Assembly: GCA_038526275.1 (NCBI GenBank)
Contig: JBCBGY010000001.1
Location: 1-64,000, forward strand
From: 188UL27-1 sp038526275
Lineage (GTDB): Bacteria > Pseudomonadota > Alphaproteobacteria > Rhodobacterales > Rhodobacteraceae
Direction: 5' to 3'
DNA length: 64,000 nucleotides
In this document: positions 17,468-25,482 of the stretch, one piece after another
How positions within the stretch are numbered: position 1 is the stretch's first letter
How the letters are laid out: every line of letters begins with the position of its first letter
The notes under the pieces: model-generated
Databases searched by the model: none
What the model saw: only the letters and a program-made list of their open reading frames with translations
Told to the model about the DNA's origin: nothing
Position numbers and translations under genes: made by a program

Positions 17468-18061
17468 ATGCGTAGCCTATGTTTTCTGCTGCTTTCGCTC
17501 TTTTTTGTGTCGGCCGCTGCCGCACAGAATTATGGCATCCAGCCAGGCGATAATCTTCAGATCGAGGTTGTTGAAGACAACACCTTGAACCGCTCGGTTC
17601 TTGTCACGCCTGACGGTCGGATAAGCTTCCCGCTGGCGGGCACAGTCGACGTCGGCAACCGCACAGTTGAACAGGTCCGTCGTACGCTCATCAGCCGCCT
17701 GGCCCCGAACTTTGCCAACCCACCCACCGTGTTCGTTGCGGTGAGCCGGTTGGGCGAACGGCAACCGGAACCAGAAGCAGCGCTGGACACGATGACGATC
17801 TACCTTCTGGGAGAGGTCGAAAGCCCCGGCCCAAAACAGGTCGAATCCGGTCTGTCTATCCTGCAATTCCTGTCAACAAGCGGCGGATTTACCCGTTTCG
17901 CCGCGACCAAGCGCGTGCAAATCCGCCGGCGGGTTGGTCACACCGAGAAACTGGTGAAGGTGAATTACCACGCCTTGGCACGGGGTGCGCGCCTTGTCCG
18001 CGATGTCATCCTGCACGATGGGGACGTCATCCTCGTCCCCGAACGCCGCCTGTTCGAGTAA
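17468..18061 (+). CDS. Wza/KpsD-type polysaccharide export protein
   Basis: A 197-residue periplasmic/outer-membrane export protein. Seen: a signal peptide (about residues 1-19, ending SAAAAQ), then the polysaccharide-export domain YGIQPGDNLQIEVVEDNTL with VTPDGRISFPLAGTVDVGNR and the V-x-V strand VFVAVSRLG, followed by one SLBB-like segment (YLLGEVESPGPKQVES...LQFLSTSGGF) and DGDVILVPERRLF at the C-terminus. No lipobox Cys and only one SLBB domain, so it is shorter than Wza. ATG 17468 has GGGATCGAG directly upstream and is preferred to ATG 17450. It ends 4 bases before the barrel protein gene. Confidence 0.88.
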   Translation: MRSLCFLLLSLFFVSAAAAQNYGIQPGDNLQIEVVEDNTLNRSVLVTPDGRISFPLAGTVDVGNRTVEQVRRTLISRLAPNFANPPTVFVAVSRLGERQPEPEAALDTMTIYLLGEVESPGPKQVESGLSILQFLSTSGGFTRFAATKRVQIRRRVGHTEKLVKVNYHALARGARLVRDVILHDGDVILVPERRLFE

Positions 18062-18065
18062 CCCG

Positions 18066-19445
18066 ATGAGGCTAAAGGACGCCCGTGGCAAGACATTGGG
18101 TCTGGCGCTGGTGATTGGGTCCGTGGGCGGTGTGATGGCGCAAGAGCGTCAACCACCTCCCGGCATCGAATACACGCTTGATGTCTCAACCGGCATTGTG
18201 ACCAGCGATAACCTCGAGAACGTGGCCGACCCGAGCGGTCGTTCGACGTTTTCGCGGACGAACCTCACCTTCGGGGCACGCTCGCAAACGCGGACATCAA
18301 ACCTGGCGCTTAGCTTCGGCGGTCGGCTGGAAGCCGGACACTTCGCCGAGGACGATGACACGACAACCCAGTTTGAAAACCCGTTCATCAACCTGTCCTA
18401 CAGTCAGGAAGCGAAACGGGCCAATTTTACGTTCTTCGGCTCCTACCGCGAAACCGACATCAACCGCAGCCGCATCGTCGAGGACGAGTTCGAGAATGAA
18501 GACCTGATCGAGGATGACGGCACCCGGGCCGACACCGATCTGCGTTTTGGGATTGAGACCGACCCTGGCGGCACATGGGGCACCAGCCTCGACCTTCGCT
18601 ATCGCACGCGGAGCTTTGACGGTGTCACCAGCGACGAACTGACTGATACCGAACTCTTTTCCATCACCGCCGGTCTGCGGATGCTGGTAACCCCCACAAC
18701 GACTGTCCGCCTGACGGCGTTCCAGTCGACCTTCACCGATGATGACGAAGACAACACCGAGCAGAACACGTTCCGCTACGGGGGGTCAGTCAGCTATGAC
18801 TTTACCCGAACGACCCGGTTCAATGCGGGCCTGTTCCATGTGCGCCTGGAAACCGATACCGATGACGACACCGATGTGGATGAGGGGCCGTCCTTCAATT
18901 TCGGCGTAGAACATGACCGACCCAACGGTGTGATCGCGGCGAATTTTGCCAACAACGTTGTCCGCAACGGCCGGAGGCAAACCTTACGGGTGCGCCGCGA
19001 CTACGAACTGAAACGCGGGGATCTGAGCTTTTCGGTCGGTGCGACGCAGACCAACGGCAATGGGTGGGACCCGCTGTTTGGTGTCACCTACCAAGAAGAT
19101 CTGAAGCGCGGCTCCTACCAGCTTCGACTCAGCCAGAACGGCCGGACCGATACTGATGGAGATTCGTTCACCAATACCCGGTTCAGCGCCAATTATCGGC
19201 ATGATATCAATAGCATCTCCGGTCTGGAGCTTGATCTCGCCCTTACCGAAAGTGAAGCCGATGCCGAGGATGGCACAGACCGCCGCCGAACATCGTTCGG
19301 CGTGACCTACAGGCGGGATCTCACCCGCGACTGGCAGTTGCGCACGGGCTATGAACATCGGGTAAGCCGGACCAATGACGAAGATACCCGCCGCACAAAT
19401 ACCTTATTCGCGACGATCAATCGCAGTTTTTCCCTGCGACCTTAG
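18066..19445 (+). CDS. Outer-membrane beta-barrel protein, exosortase locus
   Basis: A 459-residue predicted barrel with a signal peptide (about residues 1-25, ending GVMAQ). Seen: alternating amphipathic strands with D/N/T-rich turns throughout, repeated patterns such as LSFGGRLEAGHF, FFGSYRETDINRS, LRYRTRSFDG and GVTYRRDLTRDWQLRTGYEH, and an aromatic C-terminal strand (TLFATINRSFSLRP) typical of barrel insertion signals. It lies where PEP-CTERM loci carry their TIGR03016-like outer-membrane protein and could be the channel for polymer or a sorted protein. It begins 4 bases after the export protein gene, so the two are coupled. Confidence 0.8.
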   Translation: MRLKDARGKTLGLALVIGSVGGVMAQERQPPPGIEYTLDVSTGIVTSDNLENVADPSGRSTFSRTNLTFGARSQTRTSNLALSFGGRLEAGHFAEDDDTTTQFENPFINLSYSQEAKRANFTFFGSYRETDINRSRIVEDEFENEDLIEDDGTRADTDLRFGIETDPGGTWGTSLDLRYRTRSFDGVTSDELTDTELFSITAGLRMLVTPTTTVRLTAFQSTFTDDDEDNTEQNTFRYGGSVSYDFTRTTRFNAGLFHVRLETDTDDDTDVDEGPSFNFGVEHDRPNGVIAANFANNVVRNGRRQTLRVRRDYELKRGDLSFSVGATQTNGNGWDPLFGVTYQEDLKRGSYQLRLSQNGRTDTDGDSFTNTRFSANYRHDINSISGLELDLALTESEADAEDGTDRRRTSFGVTYRRDLTRDWQLRTGYEHRVSRTNDEDTRRTNTLFATINRSFSLRP

Positions 19446-19559
19446 CGCTTGGTTAATGACACTCATGTGATCCCTTGTGCGGGTCGAAATCTTTAGCCTT
19501 TTGAGCTATGTGATCGACCGCGGGGGCGTCATCGAGCACCATTGTTGGGGACCGACGAG

Positions 19560-21143
19560 ATGAATGTGAATATTGCTGGCGTTCGGTCGGTTAATCCGCT
19601 GGGCCTTTTCTTCTTTTCCCTGCTTATGGTGGCCTCAGTCCCGATTTTTTGGTTGGGATTTGAATCGCTTGCCCGTGCCTGGGCCACGCCGGAATACAGC
19701 CACGGGCCACTGATCCCGCTTATTTCGCTTTACCTCTTCATCCGAGAGCTTCGTAACTCTCCGCCGCTCGAGCCGGTCGTAACCGATCGGGCCCCGGGTG
19801 TCGTTGTGATCGTTGTGTCGCTGGCCATCGCCATTCTGGGCAATATCGCGCGTATACCTGACATCGTGACCTATGCCTTCATCCTATGGACAGGCGGCGT
19901 TACGCTGACGGTTTTTGGTTGGAAACGCGGCATCACCCACTGGGCACCCGTTCTGCATCTGATCTTCATGTTGCCCCTGCCCCAGTTCTTGTACTGGCAG
20001 ATGACCATCTTCCTCCAGGGCGTGTCGTCTGAACTGGGTGTGTGGTTTGTTCGTATGGCCGGTGTGTCGGTCTTCCTGGAAGGCAACATCATCGATCTGG
20101 GCGTCTTCAAACTGCAAGTGGCCGAGGCCTGTTCCGGCCTGCGTTACCTGTTCCCGATCCTCAGCTTTAGCTATCTGATGGCCATCCTCTACCGCGGGCC
20201 GATCTGGCATAAGGCGATCCTGTTGCTGTCCGCCGCGCCGTTGACCGTGTTCATGAACTCGTTCCGCATCGGTGTTGTGGGCGTTGTGGTTAACTCCTAC
20301 GGTATTGAGCATGCTGAAGGCTTCATGCACTTCTTCGAAGGCTGGATCATCTTTATCGCCTGCATTGCGATCCTGTTCCTGATGGCCATTTGCCTGCAGC
20401 GGCTGACACCAAACCCACTGCCCCTGTCGCAGGCCATCGATCTGGATTTCGAAGGTTTCGGCCCGATCATGGCCCGGATCGCTGGCATCAAGCTTTCCAA
20501 AGCGATGATTGCCGCTTGCGCCATCACTATCGCCATCACCTCTGCCTGGATCGTCTTCAAGCCGAATGGCGAGACAGTGCAGCTTGACCGTGACCCGTTT
20601 GTGCTGTTCCCAAATCGGATCGATGGCTGGGTTTCTGTTCGGAGCTCGCTGGAGCCAGAGGTCGAAGCGACGCTGGCTGCGGATGATTACCTGAACGCCA
20701 CATTCTCCACTGCGGGTGAGCCGGCTGGTGTGAACATGTTCATCGCCTACTATCACAACCAGACGGATGGTTCCGGCATCCATTCGCCCGAGGTCTGCCT
20801 GCCGGTGGGGGGCTGGGAAGTATTCAATCTGGCCGAGCACGAGGTGAGCTTTCCCGACTCAGTCTATGGCACGTTCAATGTGAACCGGGCGGTCATCGAA
20901 AAGGGCCTGTCACGGCAGCTGGTCTATTACTGGTTCGAACAGCGCGGCAAGCGGATGACCAACGACTTCGCCGCCAAGCTGAGCGTGGTCTATGACAGCC
21001 TGAGCGAAGGCCGCACCGACGGTTCGCTGATCCGTTTCGTCACACCGATTGCGCGTGGAGAAACCGAAGCGGAAGCCGAGGCCCGCATGCAACGCCTGAT
21101 CGGGACGGTTCTTCCGAAGTTGCCTCGTTTCGTGCCGAACTGA
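19560..21143 (+). CDS. xrtD: Exosortase XrtD with fused EpsI domain (VPLPA-CTERM type)
   Basis: A 527-residue inner-membrane transpeptidase-like enzyme expected to cut and sort proteins with VPLPA-CTERM tails. Seen: about eight membrane helices in the N-terminal 300 residues with the three exosortase signature residues: Cys191 in VAEACSGLRYLFP, Arg236 in MNSFRIGVVG and His251 in GIEHAEGFMHFFEGW. A further helix near 320 leads into an EpsI-type domain with YYHNQTDGSGIHSPEVCLP (about residues 398-416) and YYWFEQRGKR. Exosortase and EpsI are separate genes in many loci; the fused form matches what I recall of XrtD. The matching substrate signal is in the protein at 6892. ATG 19560 follows GACGAG; a TTG six codons earlier is possible. 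Confidence 0.92.
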   Translation: MNVNIAGVRSVNPLGLFFFSLLMVASVPIFWLGFESLARAWATPEYSHGPLIPLISLYLFIRELRNSPPLEPVVTDRAPGVVVIVVSLAIAILGNIARIPDIVTYAFILWTGGVTLTVFGWKRGITHWAPVLHLIFMLPLPQFLYWQMTIFLQGVSSELGVWFVRMAGVSVFLEGNIIDLGVFKLQVAEACSGLRYLFPILSFSYLMAILYRGPIWHKAILLLSAAPLTVFMNSFRIGVVGVVVNSYGIEHAEGFMHFFEGWIIFIACIAILFLMAICLQRLTPNPLPLSQAIDLDFEGFGPIMARIAGIKLSKAMIAACAITIAITSAWIVFKPNGETVQLDRDPFVLFPNRIDGWVSVRSSLEPEVEATLAADDYLNATFSTAGEPAGVNMFIAYYHNQTDGSGIHSPEVCLPVGGWEVFNLAEHEVSFPDSVYGTFNVNRAVIEKGLSRQLVYYWFEQRGKRMTNDFAAKLSVVYDSLSEGRTDGSLIRFVTPIARGETEAEAEARMQRLIGTVLPKLPRFVPN

Positions 21144-21279
21144 CTTTTGGCGTAACGGTTGCCGGACCCGGCAGGTCTTGCCATCACCTTGCCCAAAATG
21201 TCACCGCAGAATGCGGTAATGAACTCGACAGTTCGCCTAATACCTTACACATTTCCTTGGCATGAACGAAGGTGCCAAG

Positions 21280-22692
21280 ATGCGTGCCATGACTGATCGC
21301 AGCAGCGGCAACCCCGACAGGTTGGGCCTGGCCCTGCTGGTGGCCGTCATCGCCGTTTGCGCTGGTGCGGAACTCCTATTTCTTGCGGCGGACTGGGGGG
21401 TGCTCGACATCCCCCGCCTGCGCCAACGCGCCTATGATAACGGTGCGTTCCGTCCCCAACTGTTGCTGGGCACCTGGCGGCCGAACTATGCAGCGCAGCC
21501 CTGGACCATGTTTCTGACTTACGGCTTTCTGCATGGCGGGCCTATCCATATGCTCGTAAATATGGCGACGCTTTGGTCCATCGGCCTACTGGTCCTGGAC
21601 CGGATCGGGCCAAAAGGCTTGGCGTTACTTTATCTTGGCGCCCTACTAGGCGGCGCAGTCGCATATGGCGTGATTTCAGAATCGTTGCGCCTGATGGTGG
21701 GGGCATCTGGCGCACTATTTGGACTAGCCGGGGCCATGGTGATCTGGCTTTGGGTCGACCGCGACCTGCATGCCGGCAACTTGCGGCTGATGTGGAACCT
21801 TTTGGGGTATCTGCTGGCGATGAACCTGGTCATGTACTGGGCGCTCGACGGTCAACTGGCCTGGGAAACCCACCTTGGGGGGTTCCTCGTGGGCTGCGGG
21901 TTGGGCTACACCCTCGATCGCCCGAGGAACGAACATTCCGAAGCAGAGATCGACCCGCCCGAACCGAGAAGGCTGACGTACCTCGTGGGCGACATACATG
22001 GCTGCTTCGCCCAACTCGACAACATGCTGGACCAAATCGCCCAACATCGAAACGGACGCCCTGCGGATCTGGTCTTTCTCGGTGACTATGTCGACAGAGG
22101 TCCGGACAGCGCAGGAGTGTTGGAGCGCCTCATGGAACTGGAACGTTCCCCCGACGTGACCTGCCTGATGGGCAATCACGACGTGATGATGCTGGGCTTC
22201 CTCGACGAACCTACCACAAAGGGTACCAGTTGGATGATCAATGGCGGCCAGGAAGCGCTGATCAGCTTTGGCCTCAATCCAATGGTCGCCGCACCCGATG
22301 CGGCCAGCCGGCAGACTCAACTGGCCCAAGGCCTGCGCGCCGCCATGCCCGACGGATTGGAAGACTGGATCAGAACAAGGCCGCTTTGGTGGCAAAGCGG
22401 CAATGTCATTGCTGCCCACGCTTTGACCATTCCTGATGCTCCGATGTCGGAGCAAAGTGACGCAGTTCTGCTCTGGGCCAGGCCAAAGAAGGACACGCCG
22501 GCCCGATATGACGGCACTTGGGTCGTTCATGGTCATACAATTGTCCCAGAACCACGCATAACACCGGGATATATCGCTATTGATACAGGAGTATTCCGAA
22601 CCGGTCGCCTGACTGCCGTGGTTTTAGGCGATGGACCAACACAGTTCCTGCAGGCAACAACCATGGTGGCATTCGCTGAGCAGACAGGATAA
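21280..22692 (+). CDS. Rhomboid protease fused to a calcineurin-like phosphoesterase
   Basis: One uninterrupted 470-residue frame holding two enzymes. The N-terminal part (about 1-220) is a rhomboid intramembrane serine protease with about six helices, FLHGGPIHMLVNMATLW, the nucleophile in GASGALFGLAGA (Ser143) and the partner His198 in THLGGFLVGCGLG. After a short acidic linker, the C-terminal part (about 232-470) is a metallophosphoesterase of the ApaH/PPP type: VGDIHGCFAQLDNML, GDYVDRGPDSAG, GNHDVMMLGF and VVHGHT, all metal ligands present. ATG 21280 has GAAGG upstream; ATG 21262 is in frame. It lies between xrtD and manC. The phosphatase would face the cytoplasm if the rhomboid has its usual topology. 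Function of the fusion is unknown. Confidence 0.88.
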   Translation: MRAMTDRSSGNPDRLGLALLVAVIAVCAGAELLFLAADWGVLDIPRLRQRAYDNGAFRPQLLLGTWRPNYAAQPWTMFLTYGFLHGGPIHMLVNMATLWSIGLLVLDRIGPKGLALLYLGALLGGAVAYGVISESLRLMVGASGALFGLAGAMVIWLWVDRDLHAGNLRLMWNLLGYLLAMNLVMYWALDGQLAWETHLGGFLVGCGLGYTLDRPRNEHSEAEIDPPEPRRLTYLVGDIHGCFAQLDNMLDQIAQHRNGRPADLVFLGDYVDRGPDSAGVLERLMELERSPDVTCLMGNHDVMMLGFLDEPTTKGTSWMINGGQEALISFGLNPMVAAPDAASRQTQLAQGLRAAMPDGLEDWIRTRPLWWQSGNVIAAHALTIPDAPMSEQSDAVLLWARPKKDTPARYDGTWVVHGHTIVPEPRITPGYIAIDTGVFRTGRLTAVVLGDGPTQFLQATTMVAFAEQTG

Positions 22693-22724
22693 GCGCAGCT
22701 CAACAATCCGCCAAAGAGGTCTAA

Positions 22725-24137
22725 ATGATATACCCCGTCATTCTCTGTGGTGGTTCTGGCACCCGTTTGTGGCCCAGTTCCCGCAGATCCTACCCCAAGC
22801 AATTCACAGGCTTCTTTGGCGACGAGACCCTGTTTCAAGTCACGCTGAAGCGCCTGACCGGGCCGGATTTCGGCCAGCCGCTGGTGATGACAAATGCCGA
22901 CTTCCGGTTCATCGCAACCGAACAGTGCGAAGCCGTTGGATTGGCCGATGCGCGCGTTGTGATCGAGCCCGCATTGCGCAATACGGCCCCCGCCATTCTG
23001 GCAGCAGCCTTGTTGCTGGAAAACGAACCGGACGCCTTGATGCTGGTCGCCCCGTCCGACCATGTCATGACCGGAATTGACAGCTTTCTGGAAGCCGTCC
23101 GCGAAGGCGCCAAATCCGCCGCTGCAGGCAAGTTGGTCACCTTTGGTGTGACGCCGGATCGCCCTGAAACGGGTTACGGCTATCTCGAACTGGCCGCCCA
23201 ACCTGACGGTCTGGCAGCATACCCCCTGACCAGCTTTACAGAAAAACCTGACCTGGAAACGGCTCAAGCCCTGCTGGCGGGCGGCAAACACCTGTGGAAT
23301 GCGGGCCTGTTTCTGTTCCGGGTCCGCGACATCATCGCAGCGTTCGAGGCCCATGCACCAGATATGATGGCCCCCGTCCGAAAATCGGTGGAAACCGGCG
23401 AAACCGATTTGGGCTTTTTCCGTCTGGGCGAAGATGCCTATGCCGGTGCCCCATCGGACAGCATAGACTATGCGGTGATGGAAAAGGCCGACAATATTGC
23501 CGCCGTGCCCCTGACCAACGGCTGGTCAGACCTTGGCAGCTGGGATGCGCTCTGGGCTGCGTCGGATCCCGACTCAGACGGTATCGTAACGCAAGGGTCG
23601 GCCACCGCCGTCGACTGTGCGAATACGTTCCTGCGATCAGAAGAGGACAGTCTGCACCTGGTCGGAGTCGGTCTGAACAATGTCGTTGCCGTCGCCATGC
23701 GCGATGCTGTGCTCGTTGCCGACATGGAGAAGGCGCAGGATGTCAAGAAGGCAGTAACTCTGCTAAAACAATCTCAGGTTGAACAAGCGGAACACTATCC
23801 GCGTTTCCATAGACCATGGGGTTGGTATGAAACTTTGTGTCTGGGACAGCGTTTTCAGGTCAAGCGGATCATGGTGAAGCCGGGTGGTATCCTGTCATTA
23901 CAAAGCCATGTCCATCGGTCGGAACACTGGATCGTCGTGGGCGGAACCGCAGAAGTTACCGTTGGTGAAGAGAAAAAACTGCTGACAGAAAACGAATCTG
24001 TCTACATTCCTCTGGGCGCCGTGCATCGCATGGCCAATCCTGGACGGGTGCCCATGTACCTGATTGAGGTCCAAACAGGCACCTATCTGGGGGAAGATGA
24101 CATTGTTCGTTACGAAGATGTTTACAATCGGGGCTAG
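22725..24137 (+). CDS. manC: Mannose-1-phosphate guanylyltransferase / mannose-6-phosphate isomerase
   Basis: A bifunctional type II enzyme of 470 residues making GDP-mannose. Seen: the nucleotidyltransferase signature PVILCGGSGTRLWPSSRRS (about residues 3-21), FTEKPDLETA, WNAGLFLFRV (residues about 190-199), and the C-terminal cupin isomerase domain beginning HRPWGWYETLCLG with QSHVHRSEHWIVVGGTAEVT and the metal-binding histidines. It is part of the rightward EPS arm, followed by the AlgD-like dehydrogenase, which together predict GDP-mannose to GDP-mannuronate. A hairpin overlaps its stop codon. Confidence 0.95.
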   Translation: MIYPVILCGGSGTRLWPSSRRSYPKQFTGFFGDETLFQVTLKRLTGPDFGQPLVMTNADFRFIATEQCEAVGLADARVVIEPALRNTAPAILAAALLLENEPDALMLVAPSDHVMTGIDSFLEAVREGAKSAAAGKLVTFGVTPDRPETGYGYLELAAQPDGLAAYPLTSFTEKPDLETAQALLAGGKHLWNAGLFLFRVRDIIAAFEAHAPDMMAPVRKSVETGETDLGFFRLGEDAYAGAPSDSIDYAVMEKADNIAAVPLTNGWSDLGSWDALWAASDPDSDGIVTQGSATAVDCANTFLRSEEDSLHLVGVGLNNVVAVAMRDAVLVADMEKAQDVKKAVTLLKQSQVEQAEHYPRFHRPWGWYETLCLGQRFQVKRIMVKPGGILSLQSHVHRSEHWIVVGGTAEVTVGEEKKLLTENESVYIPLGAVHRMANPGRVPMYLIEVQTGTYLGEDDIVRYEDVYNRG

Positions 24138-24145
24138 AAGCCCCG
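24129..24145 (+). other. Hairpin overlapping the manC stop codon
   Basis: CGGGGCT/AGCCCCG with a 3-base loop AGA, containing the TAG stop of manC. It lacks a T-run, so it may moderate read-through or protect the manC end of the message. Confidence 0.4.
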
Positions 24146-24216
24146 CGACCTTTGAACCCCTCTCGTCGATGCGCTAAGGCGCACGGTAGAACTGGCGCAG
24201 GAAAGCGAAGCACTAC

Positions 24217-25482
24217 ATGAAGGTCATAATTTTCGGGCTCGGCTATGTGGGATTTACGGCGGGATGCTGCATCTCGTCAGAAGGCCACCAGGTCATCGGC
24301 GTCGATGTGAGCCAGAAGAAAGTGGATGCGATCAATGGCGGCGAAGCCCCAATCGTAGAACCCAAGGTTGCAGAAATGTTGAGCGACGCTCAGTCCAAGG
24401 GACTGTTTATCGCCGACACGCAGATTGGCAGCTATCTTGAAGGGGCAGATCTGGCGATCGTCTGTGTGGGCACGCCGTCAGCCGCCGATGGATCGCACAA
24501 CATGGCATATATTGCCGATGTGAGCCGCCAGATCGCCCGGGCCCTGGCAGAGGGCACGGGAAAGCTGACCATCGCTTACCGGTCGACCATTCGCCCGGGC
24601 ACGATCGAAGAGCTGATCCTGCCCATCTTCCGCTCAATCCTTGGAGACGAGACCGACGAACGGGTATCGCTGGTCTATAACCCGGAATTCCTGCGCGAAG
24701 GTTCTGCTGTTAAGGACTATTTCGAACCGCCGAAGATCGTGATTGGCACACATGACGGCCAACCGAACCCGGCCATGGAAACCCTGAACGCCAATATCAC
24801 TGCGCCGACCTTCTATGTTGGCTTCCGCGAGGCCGAGGTAACAAAGTTCGTCGACAATACCTGGCACGCTGTGAAAGTGGCCTTCGCCAATGAGATTGGG
24901 CGGGTCTGCCTTCAGACCGGTATATCGGCCAAGAAGGTGCATGAGATCTTCGTCAGCGACACCAAGCTGAACATCTCCCCCTACTACATGCGTCCGGGGG
25001 GAGCCTTTGGCGGGTCCTGCTTGCCCAAGGATGTGCGGGCGCTGCAGTATATTGGGGCCGACACAGGGTCGAACCTGCACTTGGTGGACAGCCTGATCCG
25101 CTCGAATGAGGCCCACAAGCATGCTCTTTTCGCCCATGCCGTTGATGGGTTGAAAGAAGGGGCATCGGTTTTGATGGCGGGCTTGGCCTTTAAGGCCGGA
25201 ACCGACGATCTGCGCGAAAGCCCGAATGTCGATCTTGCACGGAAACTGCTGGCTGCGGGCTACAAGCTGGACATTTTTGATCCAGCCATCGCTGCCGATA
25301 TGCTTGTCGGCGCGAACCTTGGCTATGCATTCAGCCAGTTGCCGACATTGGAGCGCATCCTTGTTGACCGAGACACGGCGCGCAACGGCAGCTACGATCG
25401 GGTGATCTCGACCAACGCGACGGTAAAGCAGTTAGATTTGCCTGCCGAAACCGAAATCCTAGATTTGGGGACGCTGCCATAA
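24217..25482 (+). CDS. GDP-mannose/UDP-glucose 6-dehydrogenase (AlgD-like)
   Basis: A 421-residue nucleotide-sugar dehydrogenase that oxidises C6 of a sugar nucleotide to a uronic acid in two NAD+-dependent steps. Seen: the Rossmann start KVIIFGLGYVGFTAGC, CVGTPS, the YNPEFLREGSAVKDYFEPPK loop, the helix EVTKFVDNTWHAVKVAFANE, the catalytic Cys in GGAFGGSCLPKDVRAL (about residue 268) and the C-terminal NAD-type domain AGLAFKAGTDDLRESP. The sequence looks closer to GDP-mannose dehydrogenase, and manC directly upstream supports GDP-mannose as substrate; UDP-glucose cannot be excluded. Its stop overlaps the GT4 start by 1 base. Confidence 0.88.
   Translation: MKVIIFGLGYVGFTAGCCISSEGHQVIGVDVSQKKVDAINGGEAPIVEPKVAEMLSDAQSKGLFIADTQIGSYLEGADLAIVCVGTPSAADGSHNMAYIADVSRQIARALAEGTGKLTIAYRSTIRPGTIEELILPIFRSILGDETDERVSLVYNPEFLREGSAVKDYFEPPKIVIGTHDGQPNPAMETLNANITAPTFYVGFREAEVTKFVDNTWHAVKVAFANEIGRVCLQTGISAKKVHEIFVSDTKLNISPYYMRPGGAFGGSCLPKDVRALQYIGADTGSNLHLVDSLIRSNEAHKHALFAHAVDGLKEGASVLMAGLAFKAGTDDLRESPNVDLARKLLAAGYKLDIFDPAIAADMLVGANLGYAFSQLPTLERILVDRDTARNGSYDRVISTNATVKQLDLPAETEILDLGTLP

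Noticed and set aside
19884..20840. 318-codon open frame on the minus strand
   Set aside because: Antisense to the exosortase gene; composition rich in His, Gln and Asp, as expected from the reverse of membrane-helix codons.
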